From the NCBI GenBank assembly GCA_041394265.1, contig JAWKIO010000006.1, positions 1 to 64,000 of the forward strand: a stretch of 64,000 nucleotides of DNA. The letters are read 5' to 3'. The position numbers and the translations under genes are program-made. Below are positions 43,258 to 51,468 of the stretch, piece after piece. The notes below the pieces were generated by a model. The model searched no databases. It saw nothing but the letters and a program-made list of their open reading frames with translations, and had not been told where the DNA came from. Numbering within the stretch: the stretch's first letter is position 1; each line of letters starts with the position of its first letter. The DNA comes from Acidimicrobiales bacterium. Lineage in GTDB: Bacteria > Actinomycetota > Acidimicrobiia > Acidimicrobiales > SZUA-35.

Positions 43258-44268
43258 TTACGCTGATTGGATGAGTGCTTCCCGGTTGGGTTCGTTGATC
43301 CACGCGACTTCGGGAAGCTTCGGCGGCGTGGGCGGACGGTGCCTGAATCGGGCGGGGTTCGCCTCGTAGGCAGCGGTCAGGGTCTCGGCGCGGGCAGCCC
43401 GGATCTCGGTGGCAGTGCCGTAGTGGACCGACGCCGGCGTGTGCAGCCCGATGCCGGCGTGGCGATGCACGTGGTTGTAGTGATCGAAGAACGCCGCGCA
43501 GAACGAGCGTGCGTCGGCGATCGACCCGAACCGGCCGGGGAACGCAGGGCAGTATTTGAGGGTCTTGAACTGGGCCTCGCTGTATGGGTTGTCGTTCGAG
43601 GTCGACGGACGGCTGTGGGATCGGGTGACGCCGAGATCGACCAGGAGCTGGGCGACGGGCTTGGACGTCATCGACGATCCACGATCGGCGTGCAGGGTCA
43701 GCTGGTCGCGGGCGACGCCTTGGCTGTCGAAAGCGGCGGCGATGAAGGCTTCGGCGAGCTCGCCGGTCTCGGCTTCGGCGACGGTCCAGGCCACGACGTA
43801 GCGGGAGTAGATGTCGATGATCACGAACAGCTCGTAGTAGACGCCACGCTCCGGGCCGGCGAGCTTGGTGATGTCCCAGCTCCAGACTTGGTTCGGACCG
43901 CGGGCGATCAGCTCGGGCTTCTTGCGGGCCGGGTGGGTGCGCTGGCGGCGTCGTTCCCGGTTCTCACCCGCAATGGCCAAGAGCCGATACATGGTGCGGA
44001 TCGAGCACAGGTAGATGCCGTCATCGAGAAGCTGGGCCCACACCTGGGCCGGGGCCAGGTCGCAGTAGGTCTCTGAGCGCAGCACCGACAACACGTGCTG
44101 GCGTTCGGTCTCGGTCAACTTGTTCGGTGGCTCGGGTCGCGGTCGGGGTGGCCCCAGGACCGGGGCTCGTCGGCGACGCAGGATCGTGGATCGGTTCGCG
44201 CCCAGCAGCTCGCATGCCTTCTTCGTCGAGGTCGCCTCCTCCAGGGGTGGCAGGATCTCGGCGATCAC
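43258..44268 (-). CDS. IS3-family transposase OrfB
   Basis: 336 residues with the HTH_21 region and an rve core: Asp in VWSWDITKLAG, Asp in LHADRGSSMTS, Glu in DNPYSEAQFKTLKY. The start overlaps the orfA stop (ATGA). The catalytic triad is intact, but the damaged orfA may leave the element unable to move alone. Confidence 0.92.
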   Translation of the reverse strand: MIAEILPPLEEATSTKKACELLGANRSTILRRRRAPVLGPPRPRPEPPNKLTETERQHVLSVLRSETYCDLAPAQVWAQLLDDGIYLCSIRTMYRLLAIAGENRERRRQRTHPARKKPELIARGPNQVWSWDITKLAGPERGVYYELFVIIDIYSRYVVAWTVAEAETGELAEAFIAAAFDSQGVARDQLTLHADRGSSMTSKPVAQLLVDLGVTRSHSRPSTSNDNPYSEAQFKTLKYCPAFPGRFGSIADARSFCAAFFDHYNHVHRHAGIGLHTPASVHYGTATEIRAARAETLTAAYEANPARFRHRPPTPPKLPEVAWINEPNREALIQSA

Positions 44269-44701
44269 GGCTTCGACCTCGGATCGTGCTCCACGCTCTC
44301 GGAGAGCTTCTCCAAGAGCGCGTGTGCTTTTCCCGTGATCTCCAACGCCAGCTTGGTGCGTTCCAGTTCGGCCTCGAGACGAGCGTTGCGTGCTCGAAGC
44401 TTGTCGAGTTCGATCTCGGCGGCCGAGCGACGCTGCTTCGCTTTGCGGGCCAGGCCCTCACGGGCGCCGGCCTCGGCCTGTTTGCGCCACTCCGAGATAT
44501 GCGACGAGTACAAGCCTTCGCGTCGCAAGATCGCGCGCGTTCCTCGGAACCCTTCGGCCAGGAGTCGTACTCGGCCAGGATGTCGGCCTTGTACTCGGCG
44601 GTGAAGGACCGTCGTGTCGGCTTCGCTGCCGGGTCGATGTCGTCATCGGTCACCCCACCAGTGTGGGCGCGGCCGTTCAACAATGCAGTCGTCATAGTCA
44701 T
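44265..44701 (-). pseudogene. IS3-family OrfA with a frameshift
   Basis: The N-terminal part MTMTTALLNGRAHTGGVTDD ... FTAEYKADILAEYDSWPKGS is in one frame. The rest, LRREGLYSSHISEWRKQAEA and the coiled coil to 44265, is in another. The switch lies in a (CG)4 run near 44532-44540; removing one CG gives the expected EERAILRREGLYSS. This is inside OrfA, not at the OrfA/OrfB junction where IS3 elements use programmed slippage, so it is a mutation or sequencing error. Confidence 0.75.
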
Positions 44702-45132
44702 GATCGAATGTTCCTGTCTCGCCCCGTCGGCTCAAATGATCGGGTACCGCAGGTGTCTCACCTCACCCTGACAGACAGGGCCAGGCTCGTTCGGGTCATT
44801 GACTCCGTCGCCCACAAGCCAGCTTTCGTCCTCCGTGTGCACCACTTGCCGTGCCGGCTCCTCGCCGCGCAGAACGGTTCTCTGGATGACTGCTCCAAGC
44901 TGCCGGGGGAAGGTCCCGTCCCGGTACGGGAACGGCAGGTGCTGGAAGATCTCGTCCGTCTCGTCCAAGGGACGCATCGTGCCAGTTCCCGGATCCAGTG
45001 GCAATAGCACCCAGGCGTGCAAGCTGATCAGAACATTCGGAGCGGAGTGTGGACCGGTCTGTCCTGGATCGGGACATGCGCGGATGGCCCCACTTCCGAC
45101 CGCGACACGCCAGGCGTCCCAGCACTTGGCAG

Positions 45133-45483
45133 CTACACCGAATCGTTCAGAAGCGCAGCATCGAACCAGACGTCCTCCTGCGATGGAGCCAGAAGGAATC
45201 GCCAACCTGGTCCAAGGCCGAGCATCCCGACTATCTCGGGGCAGCGGTCTGTCAGATGATCTGCATGCAACGGCTTGAAGAGGCCGGGATCTGCGCTGAG
45301 ACTCTCACCGGCCCAAATGAACCATCCCGACGTTAGACCTCGATGATGGCGGAGACCGTTGAGCGGCCACAGTCCGGTACCGACGTTGTCTGCCACTCCG
45401 ACAATGTCGTCGGGCGCCGTCATCGCGAACCCGGCACCGTATCGCGCACAAACCGCACGCATTTCGTCGATGAACTGGTGCAC
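45133..45483 (-). CDS. DUF2185 (Imm33-like) protein
   Basis: 116 residues. GWFIWAGESLSADPGLFKPLH, then CPEIVGMLGLGPGWRFLL and EDVWFDAALL, match the DUF2185 pattern, a family linked to immunity proteins of polymorphic toxins. It is first in a minus-strand series with the IS3- and IS256-split genes. The GTG in LWRVHQF just before it and an open frame upstream (45420-45746) hint that the original protein may have been longer. Confidence 0.7.
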   Translation of the reverse strand: MHQFIDEMRAVCARYGAGFAMTAPDDIVGVADNVGTGLWPLNGLRHHRGLTSGWFIWAGESLSADPGLFKPLHADHLTDRCPEIVGMLGLGPGWRFLLAPSQEDVWFDAALLNDSV

Positions 45484-45935
45484 TCGCCAGAGCGTGGGCG
45501 AACTCGGAAGACGGGTTCCTTGCCCGGGGTGCGGCCGCCGAAGAAGCGATCGTCTCGATCGGACGCCAACTTCACGAATTCGGACTTCGGAGCCGCAAGC
45601 GAACCGGCTTTGACACCCGGGAGATCAACAGCCTCTGGGTGCCCCAGAACGCTCCGGTCGTTGCCTGTAGGAACCGTCACCTTACCGCGGAACGGAGTGA
45701 GCCGATGGGCCACGGGTCGAGTCCTCGCTACTGGCGCCGATCCCATGTCGGTTCAATGGGCCTGCCGACGGTGGGCTTGAGCACCGTGGGCAGTCGCCTC
45801 GCCCTTCCGGTCATCGAGGGCACCTGCCCTCGGCCAGCCATGGGTCAGGTCGCGTCGAGTTCGCTGGACGATACGGATGCACTGGCCGTCACGGGTTGAG
45901 AGCCGTACAAACTACGGACTCAAGTAGCAGGTGAA
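45484..45935. other. Gap with a possible lost N-terminal extension of the DUF2185 gene
   Basis: On the minus strand, 45746 to about 45490 reads GKVTVPTGNDRSVLG, GVKAGSLAAPKSEFVKLASD and GGRTPGKEPVFRVRP, which looks coding. A shift of one frame near 45490 would continue as LWRVHQFIDEMRAV of the DUF2185 protein. It may be a frameshifted two-domain gene; the evidence is weak. Confidence 0.3.
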
Positions 45936-47483
45936 GTGGTCGATCCTCTGGTCATGAGGGTCAGCTCTCTCTATCTGCGTCTTCTTGCAGTCTTGGCGTT
46001 GGGTGTCGGCTTCTACGCGCTCCTCGTCTGCTTGCTCCTCGCTGCGTTTCTTCTGCCGGTGCTCGAGCTTCGCTACTTCGGTCGGCTTCACCTTGTCCTT
46101 GTCGGCGGGCCATTCGCTGTGGTCGCGTTGATGTGGGGAGCAAGACCTCGAAGGCATCGGTTCGAGCCCCCTGGACCCGAGCTTGCCGCTACCGAGCATC
46201 CGGAGCTGTTCGACCTGATCGAGCGTGTCGCTGTTCAAACTCGTCAGGCTGCTCCGACTGCGGTGTACCTCGTTCCTGAGGTCAACGTATTTGTAGCGTC
46301 AGTGGGCGGCGTCCTCGGGATGCGGCAGCGGCGAGTGCTCGGCGTCGGCCTGCCAGCTCTGCAGTTGCTAGACGAGGAAGAACTCCGGGCCGTCATCGCC
46401 CACGAGTTCGGCCACTTCGCCGGGGGCGACACCCACTTCGCCCGACTTGCCTTCGGCCTGACCCGCAGCGTCCGAAGCAGCCTCTCCAGGCCTTCGCCCA
46501 ATCTCGCTTGGCATCTAGTGAATGGCTACTTCAAGCTCCTTCTACGATCAACGACCTGGGTTCTCCGAGAGCAGGAGAAGGCGGCCGACGAACTTGCAGC
46601 CAACGTGACGTCAAGGGTCACGATGGCCAGTGCGTTGTGGCGGATGGAACACGGCCAATCGCTTTTCGAGGCCTATCTCACCGAGGCCGCCGGTCCCGTG
46701 CTCACTGCCGGCTACGTGCCTGATCTTCGCGATGGGTTCGATCGCTTCCGCTCTACGCAACAGCTCAAGGCACCGCATTCGCGGATGGAGAGGCGGGATG
46801 CGGGCCGCTACGACACGCACCCGCCATTGGCCGAACGGCTGGCGATGTTGGGATTCGATCTGTCGTTTCGACCCTCTTCGACATTCGTGGCGTCCCCGGC
46901 CTCTAGCTACCTGCGACCGTCCGCAGCCGAGACCAACCTGTGGCCCTACCTGATTGGTGAGGGCGCCAACGATCTCGACCCCGTCGAGTGGGACCGGTTC
47001 GGTGAGATTCAGATTGAGGCATGGCGATGCGAGACCGAGCAGCAGAGAGAATTGCTGGTCGGACTTAGGCTCGGGGACTTGCCTCGCGACATCGGCCCCT
47101 GGAGCGCCATGGGCAGAGTCGTCCTAGGCAGACGGTCAGGCCCCGTGGGGCACCGCAACTGGCACAAGTTTGGTCACCACATGGTTGCCCGAGCGATGGC
47201 GGTTGCCCTTCACGACGCTGGATGGATAATTCGCTGCGAGCCCGGTGAGATCCTGACGATCGAGCACGACGGCCAGAAGTACGATCCCGTTGACCTGCTG
47301 GACGGAGTTGTCGATGACGACGCGGCTCGCATCGGCTTTGAAAAATGGGTGCGACGATATGGTCTTGGCGACCTGGCTCTGGTCTCCAACAGCGAGGACG
47401 CCACACAGACAACGAATGCGGATAATCAGGCCGGATCGCGTAGTGATCGATGGGCCCGCGAGCGACACCCGCAACGACAATGA
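45936..47483 (+). CDS. M48-family membrane metallopeptidase
   Basis: 515 residues: two N-terminal helices (about 10-42 and 51-68), then a zinc protease domain with HEFGH at 156-160 in RAVIAHEFGHFAGGDTHF and the third ligand region REQEKAADELAANV. The C-terminal 200 residues (LWPYLIGEGANDLDPVEWDRF and onward) are not part of the peptidase and match no family I know. HtpX/Ste24-like enzymes degrade or mature membrane proteins. GTG 45936 was chosen for the AGG a few bases upstream; ATG 45954 is possible. Confidence 0.85.
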   Translation: MVDPLVMRVSSLYLRLLAVLALGVGFYALLVCLLLAAFLLPVLELRYFGRLHLVLVGGPFAVVALMWGARPRRHRFEPPGPELAATEHPELFDLIERVAVQTRQAAPTAVYLVPEVNVFVASVGGVLGMRQRRVLGVGLPALQLLDEEELRAVIAHEFGHFAGGDTHFARLAFGLTRSVRSSLSRPSPNLAWHLVNGYFKLLLRSTTWVLREQEKAADELAANVTSRVTMASALWRMEHGQSLFEAYLTEAAGPVLTAGYVPDLRDGFDRFRSTQQLKAPHSRMERRDAGRYDTHPPLAERLAMLGFDLSFRPSSTFVASPASSYLRPSAAETNLWPYLIGEGANDLDPVEWDRFGEIQIEAWRCETEQQRELLVGLRLGDLPRDIGPWSAMGRVVLGRRSGPVGHRNWHKFGHHMVARAMAVALHDAGWIIRCEPGEILTIEHDGQKYDPVDLLDGVVDDDAARIGFEKWVRRYGLGDLALVSNSEDATQTTNADNQAGSRSDRWARERHPQRQ

Positions 47484-47779
47484 CACGGCGAAGACCAGCG
47501 ATTCGGGCTTGATTGCCGGGTTAGCTCACTGTGATCGTGGCTAACGATCCAAGCGATGCGGCCGCAAGGTCAGTCACCTCGACCGTGACACCATCACAGG
47601 TCCCGAAGGTGCGCACGGCAGTGGAAAGTGCCGCCTCGCTCGCCTCCACGTCACGACTGTCGGGCCCCGAGCGACATCGGCCATGCTTGCCTATTTGTAC
47701 TGCCGTCGCCAGGCCAGCAAGGCTGGTTGATCGGCGAGTGAACACCCGCGCGGGACTCGACCGATGTGAAAGGTCTGAA

Positions 47780-48379
47780 ATGCAAGGAGCAGAAGGAGCT
47801 CGCTCTCGATCCAGACTCCTCGTCTACGGTGCGGTGCTGATCGTCGTGAGTGGTCTCGGAATCGGCGTTGCGTACGGTGCTGGGAGCGCAGGTCCGGCAA
47901 CGAGCGCTGCGCTTGCAGTCGGTTGCTGCACGGGGTTGCTCTTGGTGGGGGAACGCTGGACCGCTGAAGGAAGACTGGCTCAGCTCGTCGATGGTGGTCG
48001 CTTCGAGTTCTATGCGACGCTCGGCCATGACGATCTTGCCGACCCATGGAGGAGCCAGGTCAGGGAACTGCTCGCTCTGCCAATGCGTCACTACTTGATC
48101 CGATTGCCGGTCGACCTGGTGGTGTCTGAGACGACGGTGCACATCGCATCGCGTCCGATCGGCGGCAGGAGAGCAGGAGCGTTCAGCTTGAGTTTCGATC
48201 TGTCGGAGGTCTTGTCGGTTTCGACATCGTCGCCATGGCACGACCAAGCGGGACCAGGGCTGACTCTCGGCCTTCACGACGGAAGCAAGATCTGCATGAC
48301 GATTCCACTCTCGGCGAAGCAGGCGGAACTGGTGGCAGGAGAACTCCGTCGACGAATCGATGGTCGAACTGCGATGTAG
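47780..48379 (+). CDS. Two-helix membrane protein of unknown function (paralogue of 32836-33432)
   Basis: 199 residues: MQGAEGARSRSRLLVYGAVL, two helices, then RFEFYATLGHDDLADPWRSQV and SPWHDQAGPGLTLGLHDGSKI. It is collinear with the protein at 32836-33432, roughly two thirds identical by eye. AAAGG lies 8 bases before the ATG. Between the M48 gene and this one are 296 bp; a minus-strand fragment there (47521-47745, ending TDLAAASLGSLATITVS) may be a remnant. Confidence 0.78.
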   Translation: MQGAEGARSRSRLLVYGAVLIVVSGLGIGVAYGAGSAGPATSAALAVGCCTGLLLVGERWTAEGRLAQLVDGGRFEFYATLGHDDLADPWRSQVRELLALPMRHYLIRLPVDLVVSETTVHIASRPIGGRRAGAFSLSFDLSEVLSVSTSSPWHDQAGPGLTLGLHDGSKICMTIPLSAKQAELVAGELRRRIDGRTAM

Positions 48380-48636
48380 CGGGAACCGCCCGGTTGCCGA
48401 CGTCGTGTGCCGGTCTGGCACGGCCGATGTTCGCCAAGCTCTGTGTACCCCCAACCATGCCGGCCTTGAGCACTCCACGGCCGTCTCCGATCGCCGGCCA
48501 TGGACATCGCCTCGAGTGTCCGAACGGTAGAGGTCACGCGGATCCCCAGCTTGGGCACGCGTCATCTGAGCAAGCAGACCCTCGTCAATGGAACAATGCC
48601 CGGCTCTCGTACATCGGCGGGCGCACGCACGCGAGG

Positions 48637-49263
48637 TCAGCGTTGCGAGGCCGGATAGCTACTCCCTTGGGAAAGGATTCGTCGGTACGCGTCACGCCTC
48701 GTTTCGGTACGTGAGGCTCCCCGGACAGCGACAACAGTCGAACCAGCGGCGCGATCATGGCGACCTCGCCGATCCTTGCCAACCAATACCGGCAGGTAGA
48801 TGAACAATCCGATGCCCCACCAGCCGCAAAGCAAGACCAGGTAGGTGTTCGGCTCGATCTCGAAGTCGCCCGCTGTCTGCAGAGCAACGACCGCTCGCCA
48901 GTACAGCGTCGCCGCGATGCTGACCCCGGTTCGTATCGCTGCCCTTCGCAAGCCAACCCGCTCGTCAGTCGTGGAGCGAACGCGCAAGCCCATGAGTGCT
49001 TTGCCCGGGGTTGCTCCGTAGAGAGCGACGCCGAGCACATCGAGCATGGCGCCTGCAACGATCCCGACCAGCCACTTCCCGTTCGATCCCGGCACACCGA
49101 GCCACACGGCCAGTAGCCCGACCGGGAGAATCACGACCCCGTCAATCAGCCCAGCGAAGAAACGGCGCCCCACGAACCTTCCATCGCGTGGCCGCGCCAC
49201 CTCCGCTGTCGGTGGAGGTGGCACTGCGGGTATCAGCGGGCTACGTCCATGCTTGCGAGTCAC
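48637..49263 (-). CDS. RDD-family membrane protein
   Basis: 208 residues from GTG 49263. RDD domain with RFVGRRFFAGLIDGVVILP, GATPGKALMGLRVRSTTDER and DRRGRHDRAAGSTVV; four to five helices. It resembles the RDD protein at 26584-27129. The C-terminal tail after VAVRG is polar and unlike the paralogue. Confidence 0.82.
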   Translation of the reverse strand: MTRKHGRSPLIPAVPPPPTAEVARPRDGRFVGRRFFAGLIDGVVILPVGLLAVWLGVPGSNGKWLVGIVAGAMLDVLGVALYGATPGKALMGLRVRSTTDERVGLRRAAIRTGVSIAATLYWRAVVALQTAGDFEIEPNTYLVLLCGWWGIGLFIYLPVLVGKDRRGRHDRAAGSTVVAVRGASRTETRRDAYRRILSQGSSYPASQR

Positions 49264-49390
49264 AAGAACCGGGCCTTCAGTCGAACATGTCCACGCCATA
49301 CACGCCCTTCGACCATGTCAACGAACGTAGCGTCTCACCACCACAGCAGTGAGAAGCTGAACTCCCCAAACCTGCCATCGCATTACCCCG

Positions 49391-49455
49391 CGTTGCGTCC
49401 CCGAACGTTCAGCCGCCACGGGTTTCTCGCCTGCCCCACAACGCCGGGATGATGT
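49391..49455 (+). repeat. Dispersed intergenic repeat copy
   Basis: GCGTTGCGTCCCCGAACGTTC and CTGCCCCACAACGCCGGG are read as the two blocks of the family, split here at 49391 and 49431. Confidence 0.65.
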
Positions 49456-49503
49456 CGCGCGAGTCGCCGCTCGTTCAGCAGGCCGCGTTCAGCAGCGGAT
49501 GCT

Positions 49504-49902
49504 CTACTGCTCCGGGCCAACGGTCGAAAGGCCGAACTCGACTCGCATGAACCGCCAAAAGAGCGGAACGGCATCAGCGGCGGGTCGAGTGATCTCGGTG
49601 TCGGGGCCGTTGACAGCGATGTGGTCGATCCGAACTGTCGATTTCGCGTGTCTTCTCAGCGAGCCTGGGGCAGCCACGAGGACTACGTCGAGGGGTGGCG
49701 CCGATATCGGCTTTGGTGCGACGACGAGGTCGTGCATTGATGTAGTGATCGCGAGCAACCTGTCGGCGCCCGCGTTGACAACCGATCCGATGATCTCGAG
49801 CAGGTAATCGGCTTGTTCGTCTTCCCAGTTCACGCGTTCGAGTATCTCGCTGACGTCTTCCCATCTGCGTTCTCGAAATTCGTGTCGCCAGCCGAAGGTC
49901 AC
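49504..49902 (-). CDS. Unknown protein
   Basis: 132 residues from a GTG: MTFGWRHEFRERRWEDVSEI, then YLLEIIGSVVNAGADRLLAI and a region VVLVAAPGSLRRHAKSTVRID. Soluble, mixed alpha/beta. No family recognised. It is the only gene between two repeat copies (49391 and 50015), which makes it a clear single-gene unit. Confidence 0.6.
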   Translation of the reverse strand: MTFGWRHEFRERRWEDVSEILERVNWEDEQADYLLEIIGSVVNAGADRLLAITTSMHDLVVAPKPISAPPLDVVLVAAPGSLRRHAKSTVRIDHIAVNGPDTEITRPAADAVPLFWRFMRVEFGLSTVGPEQ

Positions 49903-50014
49903 AGGATGCAGCCTCTCACCTCACAGCACCTCGCGACCACCTCGTTCAGGCAACGCGACCAATCCGGTGACAAGGTCGGCCGTCGTGACGGAGGGCTCGA
50001 TTGGGCGTCGGGGA

Positions 50015-50098
50015 AGTGCCCCCGAACGCTCAACGCCCGCGTCGCCGCCCCTGCCCCAGACCGCCGGTTCTCGAGGACGCACGTTCGCGAACGGTCGG
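50015..50098 (+). repeat. Dispersed intergenic repeat copy
   Basis: GTGCCCCCGAACGCTCAACG, CTGCCCCAGACCGCCGGTTC and GAGGACGCACGTTCGCGAACG; both halves of the family are present. Confidence 0.7.
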
Positions 50099-50177
50099 CT
50101 GGAACGCATTGGCGGAACGCGACGGCCTCGGCGGGTTGCCGGCCGGACCCCGAGTAAGGGCCCGACCGAGCAGCCTG

Positions 50178-50594
50178 TTAGGTCAGTTCGATGAGTCCGC
50201 CGACGGTGGGCGCAAATCCGCAAGCTTCGATGTAGAAGTCCCGAAGGCTTTCATCGAAGCCGACATGAAGGAACTCGCAACCAGCGGCCTGAGCGCCGTC
50301 GCGTGCAGCGTGGACGACGGCGACACCGATGCCGCGGTGCCGGTAGCCCTTGTCGACCATGACGTCCTCGATGAAGGCGTGGACCAGACCGTCCCAGAGC
50401 ACGTTGGCGAAGCCGACGAAGCGTCCGCTGTCTCGTGCCACGACCCAGCCGAGGCTGTGTCGGCGGGTTTGCTCGACCCAGTCCCACTCGGACTCGTCGA
50501 ACAGCCGCGTTTCGAACGCAGCTGCGTGAAGGGCGTGGATCTCGCGATTCGTGAACGGCTCGCGCCACGCGAAGGTGATGTTGCCGTGAGGCAT
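50178..50594 (-). CDS. GNAT-family N-acetyltransferase
   Basis: 138 residues with the acetyl-CoA binding motif A, VDKGYRHRGIGVAVVHAA (R/Q-x-x-G-x-G/A), preceded by strand FIEDVMV and followed by CEFLHVGFDESLRDFYIEACGF, the usual C-terminal motif. It transfers an acetyl group to an unknown amine. It is the only gene between repeat copies at 50015 and 50793, a single-gene unit like its neighbour. Confidence 0.88.
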   Translation of the reverse strand: MPHGNITFAWREPFTNREIHALHAAAFETRLFDESEWDWVEQTRRHSLGWVVARDSGRFVGFANVLWDGLVHAFIEDVMVDKGYRHRGIGVAVVHAARDGAQAAGCEFLHVGFDESLRDFYIEACGFAPTVGGLIELT

Positions 50595-50982
50595 GAACTC
50601 TCCTTGAAGGTCGGAGGGTGGATGCCCCAGCTGCGGCCAGGGTGCGGAGTCTCAGCCGATGAGCGGACCGAGCGCAGCAGGGGCGGTGAGGTCATAGCGT
50701 GCGGTGTCCATCAGGGGCCTCCCGGGGATCGATGCGGGAGAACCCCCGCACGACCGAGAGTACGCCGTCACCTTCGGCACGGCCTCGCGATATCGGCACG
50801 TACTCGAGCGACGAACTGCCCCATTCCGCTCAGCGGCTGCCTGGCTGCCCCTGCCCCAGACCGCCGGCCGTGGATGTGAGCTGTCGGGATTGACGATTGG
50901 AGGCGGCCGGACTCCCGTTGAACCACGAGGATTTCTGGGTGGGTGACCCCGCAATTTGGAACCGCCATGCCTTGTGGGTGTG
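50595..50982. other. Intergenic region with a repeat copy
   Basis: 388 bp between the divergent GNAT and sigma-factor genes. It holds the repeat at 50793-50874; no gene recognised. Confidence 0.5.
50793..50874 (+). repeat. Dispersed intergenic repeat copy
   Basis: GGCACGTACTCGAGCGACG, ACTGCCCCATTCCGCTCAGC and CTGCCCCAGACCGCCGGCC. GAGCG and CGCTC within it can pair as a short stem. Confidence 0.75.
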
Positions 50983-51468
50983 ATGGTTGGCGTGGGGTCG
51001 TTCGAATCGTTCTACGGGGAACACCGTGACCGACTCGTGGCGGTGCTGTTCGGGTTCGTCGGCGACATGACCGTCGCCGCCGACGCTGTCGACGAAGCCT
51101 TCACCAAGGCCTACACGCGATGGAACCGAATCAGCAGGCATCCCGAACCGGCCGGTTGGGTGTTCGTGACCGCAAGAAACGAGGCACGACGCCAAATGAA
51201 ACGCCGCACGGCCCGACCAGCGTTCGCCACCAAAACAACGATCGTGGGCCCTGCCGGTGAGACCTGGCTCTTGGTCGCCGCGCTCCCTGACCGGCAACGC
51301 GAAGCTGTCGCGCTTCGCCATCTTCTCGGCTTGACCGAACAAGGCGTCGCCGAAGCCATGGGCATCACACGGGGCACCGTGTCCTCGACCTTGAGAGACG
51401 CCTACCGATCGCTTGGCCTGTCACTCGCGGACTCGCCACCCATTGAGAACATCGAGGCCCGACCATGA
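50983..51468 (+). CDS. ECF-type RNA polymerase sigma factor
   Basis: 161 residues from ATG 50983. Region 2: FESFYGEHRDRLVAVLFGFV and DEAFTKAYTRWNRISRHPEP; region 4: LPDRQREAVALRHLLGLTEQ and GVAEAMGITRGTVSSTLRDA. It is a SigE-like ECF factor, the third of the window. The stop overlaps the start of a single-pass membrane protein (ATGA). Confidence 0.86.
   Translation: MVGVGSFESFYGEHRDRLVAVLFGFVGDMTVAADAVDEAFTKAYTRWNRISRHPEPAGWVFVTARNEARRQMKRRTARPAFATKTTIVGPAGETWLLVAALPDRQREAVALRHLLGLTEQGVAEAMGITRGTVSSTLRDAYRSLGLSLADSPPIENIEARP

Larger units (their letters stand above)
43226..44779 (-). mobile_element. IS3-family insertion sequence
   Basis: About 1554 bp. Ends are set by the 3-bp GCC flanks (43223-43225 and 44780-44782) and by restored frame in the split gene. 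Near each end lie related sequences, GTGTCAAGGGGGATGAGACA and, reversed, TGTCAGGGTGAGGTGAGACA. The outermost bases match poorly, so the exact ends are less certain than for the other elements. It carries orfA (frameshifted) and orfB. Confidence 0.75.
43073..44977 (-). pseudogene. Unknown 115-residue gene split by the IS3 element
   Basis: The 5' part (44977 to 44780) reads MRPLDETDEIFQHLPFPYR ... DESWLVGDGVNDPNEPG. The 3' part (43222 to 43073) reads ACVASHIWHAIDRNTSIVAL, DMPPGHMATR ... HWTEDG. Joining at one copy of GCC keeps frame and gives 348 bases, 115 residues. The combined pattern DGVNDPNEPG-A-x-x-x-x-H-I-W-H resembles small immunity-type proteins of actinobacteria, from memory rather than a search. 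It is 155 bp after a DUF2185 (Imm33-like) gene, which fits that idea. Confidence 0.7.

Noticed and set aside
44265..44540. Programmed frameshift of the IS3 element
   Set aside because: The frame change is inside OrfA, while OrfA and OrfB already overlap by ATGA, so it is not the usual programmed site.
47521..47745. Minus-strand gene between the M48 and PH-like genes
   Set aside because: The end TDLAAASLGSLATITVS looks like a TadE/TadG tail, but there is no start or helix; at most a fragment.
48444..48475. Additional repeat copy after the 47780-48379 gene
   Set aside because: CCCCCAACCATGCCGGCC resembles the right half, but too little of the consensus is present to count it.
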